A stretch of 52,399 nt of DNA, taken from an uncultured Prevotellaceae bacterium (lineage in GTDB: Bacteria; Bacteroidota; Bacteroidia; Bacteroidales; Bacteroidaceae). Positions 11,001 to 19,898 of the stretch are shown piece after piece. Both the position numbers and the translations under genes were made by a program. Where the stretch lies: NCBI GenBank assembly GCA_900318305.1, contig ONKB01000099.1, positions 1-52,399 on the forward strand, in the 5' to 3' direction. The notes under the pieces are model-generated. The model had not been told where the DNA came from. It saw only the letters and a program-made list of their open reading frames with translations, and made no database searches. How positions within the stretch are numbered: position 1 is the first letter of the stretch; the number at the start of each line of letters is the position of its first letter.

Positions 11001-12417
11001 AGGACACTTGGTAAGTGTCAGCCAGATAGATATCAATACAAACATCACCCTGTCAACACTGGATGTGCCTTACGGCTCTAAGTTGTATGTCCAGGATGGT
11101 GATATCGTTGAGGCTGGTACCCTTATTGCCAAGTGGGATCCGTTCAATAATGTCATCGTATCTGCTCACTCAGGAAAGGTCCGCTTCAAGAATGTTATTG
11201 AAGGCGTTACTTACAAGCTGGAAGAAGATGAAGCGACAGGTATGCGTGAGCTTATCGTTATCGAGGCAAAAGACCATAAGATGTCACCTGACTGTGAAAT
11301 TTTGGACGAGAAAGGTAATGTTATCCAAACTTATACCTTCCCCATCGGCGGTCATATCTCTGTTAACAATAACGAGAAAATCAAGGCCGGCGATGTACTT
11401 GTCAAAATACCTCGCAGCGTAGGTGGTATGGGCGATATCACGGGCGGTCTGCCACGTGTAACCGAATTATTTGAGGCTCGTAACCCGTCTAATCCTGCTA
11501 TCGTTTCTGAAATTGATGGTCGAATCACGCTTGGCGGTATCAAACGTGGAAACCGTGAGATAATTGTCCAGTCGGTTGTTAAGCCTGCTGACCCAGATGC
11601 TGCAGTCAAAGAAGGTAAGACTCTTACCAATGAAGGCTATATCATCGTGGAGGAGAAGCGCTATCTTATACCGACAGGCCGTCAGGTTCTTGTTCAGAAT
11701 GAGGACTTTGTGCGTGCGGGAACACCGCTTTCTGACGGAGAGATAACTCCGGCTGATATCCTTGCCATTATGGGTCCTACAGCTGTTCAAGAGTACATTG
11801 TTAACGAGATTCAGAATGTATACCGCCTCCAGGGTGTGAAGATTAACGACAAGCATTTTGAGGTGATTGTCCGCCAGATGATGCGTAAGGTACGTATCGT
11901 TGATCCTGGTGACACTAATTTCCTCCCAGAGGACATGGTTGACAAAATCGATTTCATCGGTGAGAATGATCGTATCTGGGGGAAAAAGGTTGTTGTTGAC
12001 GCAGGTGAGAGTGAGGTGATGAAAGTAGGTATGATTGTTACGGCACGTAAGTTGCGTGATGAGAACTCCTATCTGAAACGCCATGACTTGAAACCCGTTG
12101 AAGTGCGTGATGCACTTCCGGCAACATCTGTCCAAGTCCTTCAGGGTATTACTCGTGCTGCTCTGCAGACATCAAGTTTCATGTCGGCTGCATCCTTCCA
12201 GGAGACGACGAAAGTTCTTAATGATGCTGCCATCCGTGGTCGTGTCGATTATTTGGAGGGCATGAAGGAGAACGTTATTACAGGTCACCTGATACCTGCC
12301 GGCACAGGCTTCCCAGAGTTCCGTAACGTCATTGTAGGCAGCAAGGCTGAATACGAGAGCCAGATGGAGGAAGATTCTGTTACCGAGATTGATACTGAGG
12401 AAATTGCTGAGCAATAG
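8041..12417 (+). CDS. rpoC: DNA-directed RNA polymerase subunit beta-prime
   Basis: RpoC is the beta-prime subunit and carries the active-site magnesium. The 1,458-residue product contains the catalytic motif [12 protein letters not shown] (about residues 475-486). It has the N-terminal zinc site with CxCx12CxxC spacing (about residues 66-84) and the second zinc cluster around [13 protein letters not shown] (about residue 893). The end is an acidic tail rich in Glu. The reading frame is intact, and a strong hairpin terminator follows 22 bases after the stop. Confidence 0.99.
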   Translation: MAFKKETKLKSSFTKIAIGLASPEDILMESKGEVLKPETINYRTYKPERDGLFCERIFGPTKDYECNCGKYKRIRYKGIVCDRCGVEVTEKKVRRERSGHISLVVPIVHIWYFRTLPNKIGYLLGLPTKKLEAVIYYERYIVLQEGCLAGKELNDGRVIHKNDLLTEDEYYNILEQLPKENQYLEDTDPEKFVAKMGGEAVYEMLRTLDLDALSYELRDRAHNDTSQQRKTEALKRLQVVEAFRSSKNVNRPEWMVLKTIPVTPPDLRPLVPLDGGRFATSDLNDLYRRVLIRNNRLKRLIDIKAPEVILRNEKRMLQEAVDSLFDNSRKSSSVRSESNRPLKSLSDALKGKQGRFRQNLLGKRVDYSARSVIVVGPELKMGECGLPKLMAAELYKPFVIRRLIERGIVKTVKSAKRIIDRRDPIIWDILEYVMRGHPVLLNRAPTLHRLGIQAFQPKMIEGKAIQLHPLACTPFNADFDGDQMAVHLPLSNEAIVEAQILMLQSHNILNPANGAPVSVPSQDMVLGLYYITKFRPGAKGEGLTFYGPEEAIIAYNEKKVDIHAIVKVMVKDLDENGNPIEHLVETSVGRVIVNEITPDEMGYVNTVISKKSLRDIITKCIKLVGMARACDFLDGIKNLGYKMSYEGGLSFNLDDIIIPKEKAEIVQKGHDEVDQIMSNYNMGFITDNERYNQVIDTWTHVNAELKRQVMKQMTESDQGFNSVFMMLDSGARGSGDQIAQLAGMRGLMAKPQKAGGEGQTIIENPILSNFKEGMSVLEYFISTHGARKGLADTALKTADAGYLTRRLVDVAHDVIINEEDCGTLRGLECRALKDGDEIISSLGERILGRVSVHDVIDPLTGNLLVAAGEEITEPIAAAIEASPIESVEIRSVLTCESKHGVCMKCYGRNLATHKMVQKGEAVGVIAAQSIGEPGTQLTLRTFHAGGVAGNAAANATIVAHHKTKLKFDELRAIDAVEEDGSPVRVVTGHLVSVSQIDINTNITLSTLDVPYGSKLYVQDGDIVEAGTLIAKWDPFNNVIVSAHSGKVRFKNVIEGVTYKLEEDEATGMRELIVIEAKDHKMSPDCEILDEKGNVIQTYTFPIGGHISVNNNEKIKAGDVLVKIPRSVGGMGDITGGLPRVTELFEARNPSNPAIVSEIDGRITLGGIKRGNREIIVQSVVKPADPDAAVKEGKTLTNEGYIIVEEKRYLIPTGRQVLVQNEDFVRAGTPLSDGEITPADILAIMGPTAVQEYIVNEIQNVYRLQGVKINDKHFEVIVRQMMRKVRIVDPGDTNFLPEDMVDKIDFIGENDRIWGKKVVVDAGESEVMKVGMIVTARKLRDENSYLKRHDLKPVEVRDALPATSVQVLQGITRAALQTSSFMSAASFQETTKVLNDAAIRGRVDYLEGMKENVITGHLIPAGTGFPEFRNVIVGSKAEYESQMEEDSVTEIDTEEIAEQ

Positions 12418-12439
12418 TTCCTGTAGAGTATAGATTTTT

Positions 12440-12478
12440 ACACCAGAGGCTGCACAATTAGTGTGGCCTCTGGTGTTT
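12440..12478 (+). terminator. Terminator of the rpoBC operon
   Basis: A perfect 11-bp stem ACACCAGAGGC/GCCTCTGGTGT (12440-12450 with 12466-12476) is extended inside by further pairs and a five-base loop. The 3' side is moderately T-rich. Confidence 0.85.
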
Positions 12479-12578
12479 CTGTCGTTGCCCGTTAAAACAT
12501 TTTAGGAACGGCTTTACTCTATTCTTCAGGAGAAGAGAGTTGCTCAATTCCTGAGGTGTTCTGGATACCAGTTCGGAA

Positions 12579-12616
12579 AAGGCCTGATAGAGTTTTGTAC
12601 TCTATCAGGCCTTCTT
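12579..12616 (-). terminator. Terminator at the end of the esterase operon (convergent, probably bidirectional)
   Basis: A perfect 14-bp stem AAGGCCTGATAGAG/CTCTATCAGGCCTT (12579-12592 with 12600-12613) has a 7-base loop. On the minus strand it is followed by TTTT. It sits just beyond the stop of the minus-strand SGNH hydrolase gene. Confidence 0.85.
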
Positions 12617-12634
12617 AATAACTCCTTTCAAAAA

Positions 12635-14065
12635 TTATTTGTCAAAGTTGTCTGTACGGAAGGGAATAAGAGGGAGTCCCTCCTTGTTGGCAAGATTGCC
12701 AAGTTGGAAATTCTTGAAGCAATATCGTGCTGCGACAGGATTCTCTACTTCTGGCGAAGTCAGCATAATCAACTTGTCTTTGACAGTTGCCTTGGCAGCC
12801 TTGAACACACTGTCAGCACCACATACCTCAAAGCCTTTTATGTCTTGGAACCTATTAAAACCATTTGGAATATTGCTGAAGGTCAGATAGGCTCTGTTGT
12901 TTTTGATTTTTATAGATTTGAATGCAGGGTGTGAGTAGTGGATGTTGTCAAATTTGTATACTTTGGCCAGTGCCCAGTTGGCTAATCTCAAACCGATAGG
13001 CTGCTTGTTGGATGGATGGATCTCGTTTTCTTCTTTAGCGCTGACACAGTCGTTTGTTCCGATTATACCGATGTTTTTTGCCAGTTTCAGGGCTTTATAC
13101 TGCTGCTCGCGCAGGATGGCAGCATCACTCCGGTTAGAGTCTCCGTATTTGAAAGGAGTTATCTCTACATAGAAGAAAGGCAGGCAACCCTGTTTCCATT
13201 CTTTTCGCCAGTCGCTTATCATTCCGCTGAAATGTTTGGCATAGTCATCTCTCCAGAGGCCCACATTTGATTCACCCTGGTACCAGATGAATCCCTTGAT
13301 GGTGTAGCCTATGAGGGGCTTGAGCATGGCGTTGTATAATGACATAGGTGTCTGCTGATTAATTTCTTTGTCCTTGAAGTCGTCAAGTTTAATCTCAGGA
13401 TAGGTCAGTATCAGTTCCTTGGGCATCCATGCCTCAACGGTGGAACCGCCGTAGCTGCAGAAGATGATGCCGATGGGGATGTTCAGTTTGTCAATGAGGG
13501 CTGATGCAAAATGGTATGCCACGGCAGAACAATGCTTGATGTCCTCGGGTGTGCAGTTCTTCCATTTTGCACTGACGCTATCTTGCGGTTCGTTGGACAC
13601 AACATGAGGCACATAGGCGTAATGCAGCTTGCCTGTGTATTTAGGTGATGCAGCTATAAATTGTGCGGAGTTGACCACTGGGGATTTCGTCCATCCCGAC
13701 AGCGGCATATCCATGTTGCTCTGTCCAGAGGCAAACCAGACATCGCCTATCAGCACGTCTCTGATGATGACAGGCTCTGTACCATCGTTAAGGGTGATGG
13801 AATAAGGTGTGAAGCTGGCTTTGGGCGTTGCTATGGCGATACACCATTTCCCTTCCTGGCTCGCAGTTGTCGAGAATGTCTTGTGGTTCCATGAAACTGT
13901 CAGGGTAACAGTGCTTCCCGGGTTGGCTTTGCCCCAGACATTTGCTTTTGTCTCACGTTGGAGAACCATGCCGTCATTGAAGGGCGCACCGAGATAAACT
14001 TTAGCGTCGCAATAGAGGACGCAGCTCAATGAGAGCAGTACAATTAGAAATAGTTTCTTTTCCAT
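12635..14065 (-). CDS. Secreted sialate O-acetylesterase-like SGNH hydrolase
   Basis: Proteins of this family remove O-acetyl groups from sialic acids or other sugars, which lets other glycosidases act on host or plant glycans. The N-terminus is a signal peptide (MEKKLFLIVLLSLSCVLYCDA), so export is expected. Block I is FASGQSNM with nucleophile Ser116; a middle block is YGGSTVEAWMP; WYQGESN follows at about residue 264; the catalytic His is in EIHPSNKQPIG near residue 349. Many family members have Asp where this protein has Glu two residues before that His. I chose the ATG at 14065, which gives a clean signal peptide and a 10-base gap; an upstream ATG at 14092 would overlap the preceding gene. 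Last gene of a three-gene operon. Confidence 0.88.
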   Translation of the reverse strand: MEKKLFLIVLLSLSCVLYCDAKVYLGAPFNDGMVLQRETKANVWGKANPGSTVTLTVSWNHKTFSTTASQEGKWCIAIATPKASFTPYSITLNDGTEPVIIRDVLIGDVWFASGQSNMDMPLSGWTKSPVVNSAQFIAASPKYTGKLHYAYVPHVVSNEPQDSVSAKWKNCTPEDIKHCSAVAYHFASALIDKLNIPIGIIFCSYGGSTVEAWMPKELILTYPEIKLDDFKDKEINQQTPMSLYNAMLKPLIGYTIKGFIWYQGESNVGLWRDDYAKHFSGMISDWRKEWKQGCLPFFYVEITPFKYGDSNRSDAAILREQQYKALKLAKNIGIIGTNDCVSAKEENEIHPSNKQPIGLRLANWALAKVYKFDNIHYSHPAFKSIKIKNNRAYLTFSNIPNGFNRFQDIKGFEVCGADSVFKAAKATVKDKLIMLTSPEVENPVAARYCFKNFQLGNLANKEGLPLIPFRTDNFDK

Positions 14066-14075
14066 GATAAGATAA

Positions 14076-15452
14076 TTACTTTTTAGTTCCACAAGTCTTT
14101 TCTATCCAGTTAAACCCGAGCTGCACCACTTTGCAGTTGCAGATGTAATACCATGCCACGGGAATATAGCAGAACATGAAGCGTTTAGCCGAATAGGCGA
14201 GGACATTATTGATTGAATCCCATTTGTAGTCTACTTGATAGAGCACAATATAATAGAGTGTGATACTGAGTATAAGGGCAAGCAGCACGTTCAGATTGTC
14301 GCGCTCCTTGATGGTGTAGTATAGGTTGGCTATTATGGCGATGAGCAGGATGAGAAAAGCCCATCCGTAGAACGTAAGCTGTGTGAGCAGTGTCCAAGCA
14401 CCCGCAAAGACAGTGCTTGCTTTCTCGCCGTCCCAGTAAGGATAGGCGATGATAGCACTCTCTGATGTCAGGTTGTTGCAAGAACTATACACCATGAATG
14501 TAATCGTTGGTATCAGTGTCAGTATCGGGATGATGATGCTCTGCCATGCAACTTTCTTTCTGAGCACCTGAATCAGTACGAGGAAGCCTGCCGTGCATCC
14601 GAAGACTATGCCTTCGGCTCTGAGCCAATGGTTGACGGCAATCAGTAATGCACCGAAGATGAGTAGTTCTTTCTGCTTGTTATTGCACCACATGCAGACA
14701 TAGACCAGACCAGTTGAGGCCATGGCGGCCTGAAGTACATTGGTGGCTGAGAGCGATGAGAAGGAAATCATCTCGGGAGTACATACCATTGCAAAAGTGG
14801 CAAACATCGCAGCAGTGTGGCTCATCGTGCGTTTCGCCATACCGTAGAATGCGATGATGAACGCCAGAAAGAAGAAGCCGGGTATAGCTTTGGACGTTTC
14901 GGCACCCAGGGAATAGATATATGCGTATGAGAATTGCAGCATAGGCAGATAGGATATACAACTGCCTGGATTATGCATGCGGGGCATGTAGTCACCTGTG
15001 AAGATGCTGAGTCCTTTGTATGTGTGTTCCTGGGCGGCAAGGAAACCTATGGTGTCAAAGCCAGCCATGCTGTCCCGGTCATAAGTGGGAAAATACATGC
15101 ATTTTGCGAAGTTGTGGTATTCTACCCAGATCAGGAAAATCAGGAGTAGCAGCCAGAGGAGGTTGAACCATGAGAAATCCAGTTGGGGTCTGAGGGTTGT
15201 CAGCAATTCCTTCTTTCGCAGAAAGACAGCCAAGGCGATGGATGCGGCACAAGCCACAAGTGTCATAGTCATGCTACTGCTGGCTGTGATGGAACCTCCT
15301 GCCCAGTCGTTCAGCATCATGAGAAATGTGATAATCCCTAATCCGATGGGGAATCCGAAACCAATGCGTTCTGTCAGTGAGAACTTGCAGGATATTATAC
15401 TTATTGTGAAGAATCCTGTGAGGAAAACGAATATTAATGCCGTTGTTATCAT
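14076..15452 (-). CDS. Polytopic membrane protein, GT-C glycosyltransferase-like
   Basis: The 458-residue protein has about ten hydrophobic segments. A large extracytoplasmic loop follows the third or fourth segment and contains the acidic, aromatic stretch TYDRDSMAGFDTIGF and RMHNPGS. Acidic residues in the first long loop plus many membrane helices are typical of GT-C glycosyltransferases that use polyprenyl-phosphate sugars, so a role in glycan assembly is possible, but no decisive motif is seen. Its ATG overlaps the stop of the upstream gene by one base (TAATG on the minus strand), suggesting translational coupling. The true function is unknown. Confidence 0.75.
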   Translation of the reverse strand: MITTALIFVFLTGFFTISIISCKFSLTERIGFGFPIGLGIITFLMMLNDWAGGSITASSSMTMTLVACAASIALAVFLRKKELLTTLRPQLDFSWFNLLWLLLLIFLIWVEYHNFAKCMYFPTYDRDSMAGFDTIGFLAAQEHTYKGLSIFTGDYMPRMHNPGSCISYLPMLQFSYAYIYSLGAETSKAIPGFFFLAFIIAFYGMAKRTMSHTAAMFATFAMVCTPEMISFSSLSATNVLQAAMASTGLVYVCMWCNNKQKELLIFGALLIAVNHWLRAEGIVFGCTAGFLVLIQVLRKKVAWQSIIIPILTLIPTITFMVYSSCNNLTSESAIIAYPYWDGEKASTVFAGAWTLLTQLTFYGWAFLILLIAIIANLYYTIKERDNLNVLLALILSITLYYIVLYQVDYKWDSINNVLAYSAKRFMFCYIPVAWYYICNCKVVQLGFNWIEKTCGTKK

Positions 15453-16045
15453 TATTGTGGATTGGTTGAGGGTTGGACAGGTTGTTTGACAGGAAGTACG
15501 CCGGTGACATAGTCCTCAGATACAGGATATGGCAGTTTGTCAAGGTTCTTGCCGTTGACAATGGCCACATGGGTTATCTTTTGTGACCATGAAGTTTTGC
15601 CGTACTCTTCCTCGGTGACAACTTTCCGCGGATAAAGAGCCCTGACAACAGTGAGTTTGTCAATGAGTTTGCCATTAAATGGATTCTGCGGAATCGTTGG
15701 GTGACCGGCACGGAAATCTCCTCCTGAGGGATAGTAAATCACAGCGTCTTCGGGAGTGTTGTCCCGAAGCCAGATGATGTAGTTATAGTCGGCTCCCAGC
15801 TTCATTGACATTTTCTGGCTATATGTAGCAGTGGGATACTGACGTATGAGACTCATGTTACTCTTAAGATAACTTTCTTTCAACCATCCATAGATAGGAT
15901 TGACCGTAGGAATCTTTGAAATCAGGATGTAGCCAATGACGAGGAGAATACCATTGCGCAGAAGCCAGGTGCTGATACTCCTCTTTCTGACTGCAGGAAC
16001 AGGTTTCCCTGCGCCTTTTGTTTTTGAACTATTGGGTTTTGCCAT
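15452..16045 (-). CDS. Membrane-anchored hypothetical protein
   Basis: I do not recognise this 197-residue protein. It has a basic, Pro/Lys/Ser-rich N-terminal tail of about 25 residues, one hydrophobic segment (about residues 29-45) and an extracytoplasmic domain of about 140 residues. It ends in a Pro/Gln-rich tail. The tail-first topology with positive residues before the helix places the main domain outside the cytoplasm. It is the first gene of the operon and overlaps the GT-C-like gene by one base, so the two probably act together at the inner membrane. A good promoter lies 33-65 bases upstream of its ATG. Confidence 0.75.
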   Translation of the reverse strand: MAKPNSSKTKGAGKPVPAVRKRSISTWLLRNGILLVIGYILISKIPTVNPIYGWLKESYLKSNMSLIRQYPTATYSQKMSMKLGADYNYIIWLRDNTPEDAVIYYPSGGDFRAGHPTIPQNPFNGKLIDKLTVVRALYPRKVVTEEEYGKTSWSQKITHVAIVNGKNLDKLPYPVSEDYVTGVLPVKQPVQPSTNPQ

Positions 16046-16077
16046 ATAATATGTAGTATAAATCTGTAATCCTATTG

Positions 16078-16110
16078 CAAAATTAATGAATCTAATGTAG
16101 ATAGCGCAAG
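16078..16110 (-). promoter_or_regulatory. Bacteroidetes-type promoter of the three-gene esterase operon
   Basis: On the minus strand TAATTTTG (16078-16085) fits the TAnnTTTG -7 element. CTTG at 16107-16110 lies 21 bases further upstream as the -33 element. The expected start, near 16071, gives a leader of about 26 bases. Confidence 0.6.
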
Positions 16111-16253
16111 TTCTTTGTGAAGTTTAACGTGAGTTGATGTAAAAGATAATAATTTGTTTCTTGCAAGCCTCACCCTTGAGAGACATAGAGGGCTGCGCTG
16201 TTGACACAGAGGACACATGATATGATGTTTTACAAATTTAATAATACTTTTCG

Positions 16254-16276
16254 TATCTTTGTATCTGAATACAAAG
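16254..16276 (+). promoter_or_regulatory. Promoter and overlapping palindromic operator of the ABC importer operon
   Basis: TATCTTTG at 16254-16261 fits the TAnnTTTG element; the -33 element is weak (TTTT near 16228). A perfect inverted repeat CTTTGTAT-CTGA-ATACAAAG (16257-16276) overlaps it and the expected start near 16268. This placement suits a repressor site. It also shows that translation starts downstream, at 16288 or 16300. Confidence 0.6.
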
Positions 16277-16287
16277 GTGTCAAGGCA

Positions 16288-17412
16288 ATGGTTGTATATA
16301 TGTGGAGAATTGACCGCTTGTATATGGTGTTGGCGTTGATGTTCCTCTTTGCGTCGTGCAGACAAGAAAAAGCCGTGGAGTGCAAGGGGGGAATTCCGAT
16401 GTGCTTTGATTATGCCCGGCTCATTGAGGTTGTGCGCTATGACGGATATACTGTGGCAGAGATTCGCAACCCGTGGGATTCTGCGGGCATCCTTCACCGC
16501 TATGTGCTTTTAGACAGAGAGAAGGCAGTCCCCGACAGTTTGCCTGAGGGAACACTTCTGAGGATTCCCTTGCAGAATGTGGTGATATCAAGTGTCGTGT
16601 ACTGTACGTTGTGGAAAGACCTGCATGCCGAAAACACTGTGAAAGGGATATGTGATACGCGCTATCTGATGTCGCCATATTGGCGGCAGGCCATTGAGCG
16701 CCATGAAGTGCAGGATGTGGGCTCGTCTATGAATGTGGATGTGGAGAAACTAATTGCATTGAGATGTGACGGCATCTTGATGTCGCCTTTCAACAAAGGC
16801 AGTTATGGTGCGTTGGAGAAGACCGACATCCCCATAATAGAGTGTGCCGACTATATGGAAACATCTCCGCTGGCGCGTGCCGAATGGATGAGATTCTATG
16901 GACTTCTGACTGGCGGGGAACAGCAGGCGGATTCACTCTTCAGACAGGTGGAGGAGGAATACCTGTCACTGAAGGCAAGGGTGGCTGATGCGAAGAGCCG
17001 CCCTACAGTCTTCATGGATATAATGTCTTCGAACACGTGGTATCAGCCTGGGGCAAACAGCACTATAGGACAGCTTGTGGCAGATGCCGGTGGCAGATAT
17101 CTGTTCTCGGACTATTCCCGTCAGGGTTCGGTACCATTGTCGTTTGAAACAGTTCTGCGACGTGCCCAGAATGCCGATATTTGGCTAATCAGGGCAAACA
17201 GTCTGACTTATTCTTCCATGGCGGAAAATGACGAGAGATATACTTTCTTTGAAACTTGGAAAAACCGTCATATATGGCTGTGCGACTTGAGTCGCGTTCC
17301 TTTCTTTGAGGAAACGCCATTTCAGCCCCAGCGTCTGTTGGCTGACTTTATAAAGATAATGCACCCTGAGATTATTGAGGGGGAGACAATGTATTTTACT
17401 GCCATGCCATGA
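16288..17412 (+). CDS. Periplasmic binding lipoprotein of a FecCD-type ABC importer
   Basis: This is a substrate-binding protein of the TroA/BtuF class, which feeds siderophore-iron, haem or cobalamin to an ABC importer. A short N-terminal hydrophobic segment ends in the lipobox LFASC, so the mature protein is lipid-anchored from that Cys. The body has the two-lobe pattern with VEKLIALRCDGILMSPFN in the first lobe, a long linking helix, and NSTIGQLVADAGGRY in the second. The frame is open from 16201, but the promoter lies at 16254-16261, so the start must be the ATG at 16288 or, equally likely, 16300, where the signal peptide would be shorter. The stop overlaps the permease start (ATGA). The ligand cannot be told from the sequence. 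Confidence 0.85.
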   Translation: MVVYMWRIDRLYMVLALMFLFASCRQEKAVECKGGIPMCFDYARLIEVVRYDGYTVAEIRNPWDSAGILHRYVLLDREKAVPDSLPEGTLLRIPLQNVVISSVVYCTLWKDLHAENTVKGICDTRYLMSPYWRQAIERHEVQDVGSSMNVDVEKLIALRCDGILMSPFNKGSYGALEKTDIPIIECADYMETSPLARAEWMRFYGLLTGGEQQADSLFRQVEEEYLSLKARVADAKSRPTVFMDIMSSNTWYQPGANSTIGQLVADAGGRYLFSDYSRQGSVPLSFETVLRRAQNADIWLIRANSLTYSSMAENDERYTFFETWKNRHIWLCDLSRVPFFEETPFQPQRLLADFIKIMHPEIIEGETMYFTAMP

Positions 17413-18416
17413 GAACCAAGTATATATATATAATGTTGACAATACTGGCCATGATGCTGTTCTTATTGAACATTTTCTGTGGTGCAGTGGCGATAGATCC
17501 GCATGATACACTGCAGATACTCATGGGCCAGACGTCGGCCGAAACCAACTCATATATAATTATAGGTGTACGTCTGCCACAGGCATGCGTCGCTGTTCTG
17601 GCAGGGGCTGCCTTGGCAATATCGGGACTTATGCTCCAGACATTGTTTTCCAATCCGCTGGCTGATGCATCCATATTAGGCATACATTCGGGTGCAGGCC
17701 TGGGCGCAGCTGTGGTCATTATGTTGACGGGTGGAGTGATGGTCTCGGGGTTATCGGGATATGTGCTGTTAGTTTTGGCATCGCTGGTTGGAGCAGTAGG
17801 TGTAATGGCGATTCTGATGGTGTTTTCATCAAAGGTGCGCAGTAATGCCATGCTGCTTATTATCGGTGTAATGCTGAGCTATATGATATCTTCCGGAATA
17901 TCATTGTTAAGCTATATTGCTACGGCAGACAATCTGCAGTTGTTTTTTATGTGGGGAATGGGGTCGTTCAGCAGCGTGTCCTTATCCCGCCTCCCTGTAT
18001 TTGCAGTTATTGTCATGGCTGGTCTGCTGGTGGCTCTGACGCAGGTCAAGGCATTGAATGCCCTGTTGCTGGGAGAGCATTACGCCCAAAACGCAGGAGT
18101 CTCTATTAGGAAGGCGCGCACCATAATCCTCTTGGCAGTAGGACTTTTATCGGCTGTTGTCGTCGCTTTCTGCGGTCCAGTGGCTTTCATAGGACTGGCG
18201 GTGCCCCATATATCAAGAATGGCTTTTGGGACAAGCAATCATCTTGTTCTTATGCCAGCGTCGTTTTTAATTGGGGCGATTATGGCCCTGATATGTAATT
18301 TTTTCACGACCTTTGTAAATCCGGCTATACTGATACCAGTAAATGTGATAACGCCTTTCATTGGTGTGCCCGTGATATTCTATATCCTGTGGAGGAGACC
18401 GCTGTATCGCCAGTAG
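17409..18416 (+). CDS. FecCD-family ABC transporter permease
   Basis: This is the inner-membrane permease that pairs with the preceding binding protein. The 335-residue product has the family's 9-10 hydrophobic segments and typical motifs: RLPQACVAVLAGAALAISG (about residues 55-73), NPLADASILGI with SGAGLGAAVV, and the C-terminal CGPVAFIGLAVPHISR that couples to the ATPase. It overlaps the upstream gene by 4 bases (ATGA), so translation is coupled. No FecE/BtuD-type ATPase gene is found in this window, so the ATP-hydrolysing partner must be encoded elsewhere. Confidence 0.93.
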   Translation: MRTKYIYIMLTILAMMLFLLNIFCGAVAIDPHDTLQILMGQTSAETNSYIIIGVRLPQACVAVLAGAALAISGLMLQTLFSNPLADASILGIHSGAGLGAAVVIMLTGGVMVSGLSGYVLLVLASLVGAVGVMAILMVFSSKVRSNAMLLIIGVMLSYMISSGISLLSYIATADNLQLFFMWGMGSFSSVSLSRLPVFAVIVMAGLLVALTQVKALNALLLGEHYAQNAGVSIRKARTIILLAVGLLSAVVVAFCGPVAFIGLAVPHISRMAFGTSNHLVLMPASFLIGAIMALICNFFTTFVNPAILIPVNVITPFIGVPVIFYILWRRPLYRQ

Positions 18417-18438
18417 AAAATTTTAAATCAAAAAAGAT

Positions 18439-19731
18439 ATGAAGAAAGTTTTATTGTTTTCAGTGTCTGTGTTGATGGGGGCAACTTGGATGAGTGCCGT
18501 GCCACAGCACAAAATCGCAGGGACAGCCCCTGCCAAGTTTACTATCGTGTATGATGCCAATGCCGAGGATGAGGAGGGTAAGGATGTGGCCACCTCTTTC
18601 CAGAAACGTATGCAGGAAGTAGCGGGTGTTATATTGCCAGTATCTCCAGCTAATCAGGTTAAGAAGGGATACAAGACCATCTCCTTTGTCCACTCGGCTG
18701 GTAAGAAAGTTTTTGACTATGAGATTAAGGCAGTCAAGGGCGGTCTGGTGATTGACGCTGGCGGCTGCTGGGCAATGCAAAAAGCCAGTGAGTATATTGC
18801 GGATGTGTTGGCGAAGAAAGACATTCCGTCAAACTACAAATTAACAGGCAGCGTAGAAGGACAGTTCCTCTTCCCGAGGCGTTCTGACGTTAATCTGCGT
18901 ATTCTTGATGATAATATATGGGATTATAGCCTGGACACCATCCCCGACGTGTGGAAAAAAGCAGGCATAGATTGCCGCGATGATGCCCGTGCCCCAGAGT
19001 TTGCTCAGTTGGTACGTGCCTATATGCCTGACGTGGTAACTCTGCAAGAATATAATAATCACATGCATGTGCGTCTGTTCCCTGTGCTCCAGCAATATGG
19101 CTATGCCATGGCTAATAATCCTTCTGTAGGTCCGTGGGCACATACCCCGATAATGTATAATCCTGGGAACATAGAACTCATAGAGGCTCATAATACCCTT
19201 TATACTCCTGAGCAGTGGAGCAACAGAGGCACCAAGAGTTTTACGGTGGCCGTGTTCAGACACAAGGCGACAGGTAAGACTTTTGCGGTTCTGAATACCC
19301 ACCTGTGGTGGCAGGGTGACGGTAGGATGCCTGGCAGTACCTATGCCCGCGCGTCTCAGGTGCGCCTGATGATGGCCGAGGCAGAGCTGATTAAATCCAA
19401 GTACAACTGCGTGATGTTTATTACAGGTGACATGAACTGCGAGGAGTCAACCATTCCTATCCAACAGTTTATCCAGGCAGGATATGTCCAGTGCTATAAG
19501 GCTGCTACTGTGTATGGTAACCGGGACAATGGTCATCATATCTGCGCTCCGAAGGAGGTGGGTGTTCGTCAGAGCCGCCGCAAGGGTGCTGATCGTGAGA
19601 TAGGAGCAATAGACCATTGTCTGATGTACAATACCCAAGATACGGAGGTAAAGATATTCGACTGCATCCAGGCGTATTTCACCGTCAAGCTGACTGACCA
19701 TTATCCCAATCTGATTGACGTTAGATTATAA
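18439..19731 (+). CDS. Secreted endonuclease/exonuclease/phosphatase-family hydrolase with an N-terminal glycosidase-like domain
   Basis: The 430-residue protein starts with a signal peptide (about residues 1-20). Residues 30-135 look like the small alpha/beta domain found in front of GH20 and GH67 glycosidases, with YEIKAVKGGLVIDAGG and a following helix. Residues 150-430 are a DNase I-like (EEP) fold with the expected blocks: NIWDY, LQEYNN, LNTHLWW, ITGDMNCEES, AIDHCLM and LTDHYPNL. All usual metal and catalytic positions (Asn, Glu, His, Asp-x-Asn, Asp-His, Asp-His) appear present, so an active phosphodiesterase or phosphatase is likely; the substrate is unknown. It starts 22 bases after the permease gene, probably in the same transcript. 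Confidence 0.85.
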   Translation: MKKVLLFSVSVLMGATWMSAVPQHKIAGTAPAKFTIVYDANAEDEEGKDVATSFQKRMQEVAGVILPVSPANQVKKGYKTISFVHSAGKKVFDYEIKAVKGGLVIDAGGCWAMQKASEYIADVLAKKDIPSNYKLTGSVEGQFLFPRRSDVNLRILDDNIWDYSLDTIPDVWKKAGIDCRDDARAPEFAQLVRAYMPDVVTLQEYNNHMHVRLFPVLQQYGYAMANNPSVGPWAHTPIMYNPGNIELIEAHNTLYTPEQWSNRGTKSFTVAVFRHKATGKTFAVLNTHLWWQGDGRMPGSTYARASQVRLMMAEAELIKSKYNCVMFITGDMNCEESTIPIQQFIQAGYVQCYKAATVYGNRDNGHHICAPKEVGVRQSRRKGADREIGAIDHCLMYNTQDTEVKIFDCIQAYFTVKLTDHYPNLIDVRL

Positions 19732-19836
19732 CGTGAGTCCAGCATAAGTAAAATTCTTTGCCGTTGACATATTAAGATATTCTCCATGCTAAGTTGAAAA
19801 GAGAGGAGATATCTTATAGATAACATCAAACATACA

Positions 19837-19884
19837 TATTCATAAAGCCATCTCCCACAATTATGAGAGATGGCTTTATGAATA
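19837..19884. terminator. Bidirectional terminator between convergent genes
   Basis: A perfect 18-bp stem (19837-19854 with 19867-19884) with a 12-base loop lies between the EEP gene (+) and the permease gene (-). It carries A/T-rich flanks that provide T-tracts on both strands. Confidence 0.9.
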
Positions 19885-19898
19885 AATAAACGGTTGTC

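Noticed and set aside
9955-11007. 350-codon open frame on the minus strand inside rpoC
   Set aside because: It is antisense to a conserved, essential gene, has Cys/Thr-rich low-quality protein sequence and no promoter; it is a shadow of rpoC codon use.
16201-16226. TTGACA ... TATGAT, a sigma-70-like promoter before the binding-protein gene
   Set aside because: The spacing is only 14 bases, and Bacteroidetes use the TAnnTTTG type, which is present at 16254-16261.
16201-16287. Upstream extension of the binding-protein reading frame
   Set aside because: The extension would include the promoter and palindrome and would place 29 extra residues before the lipoprotein signal.
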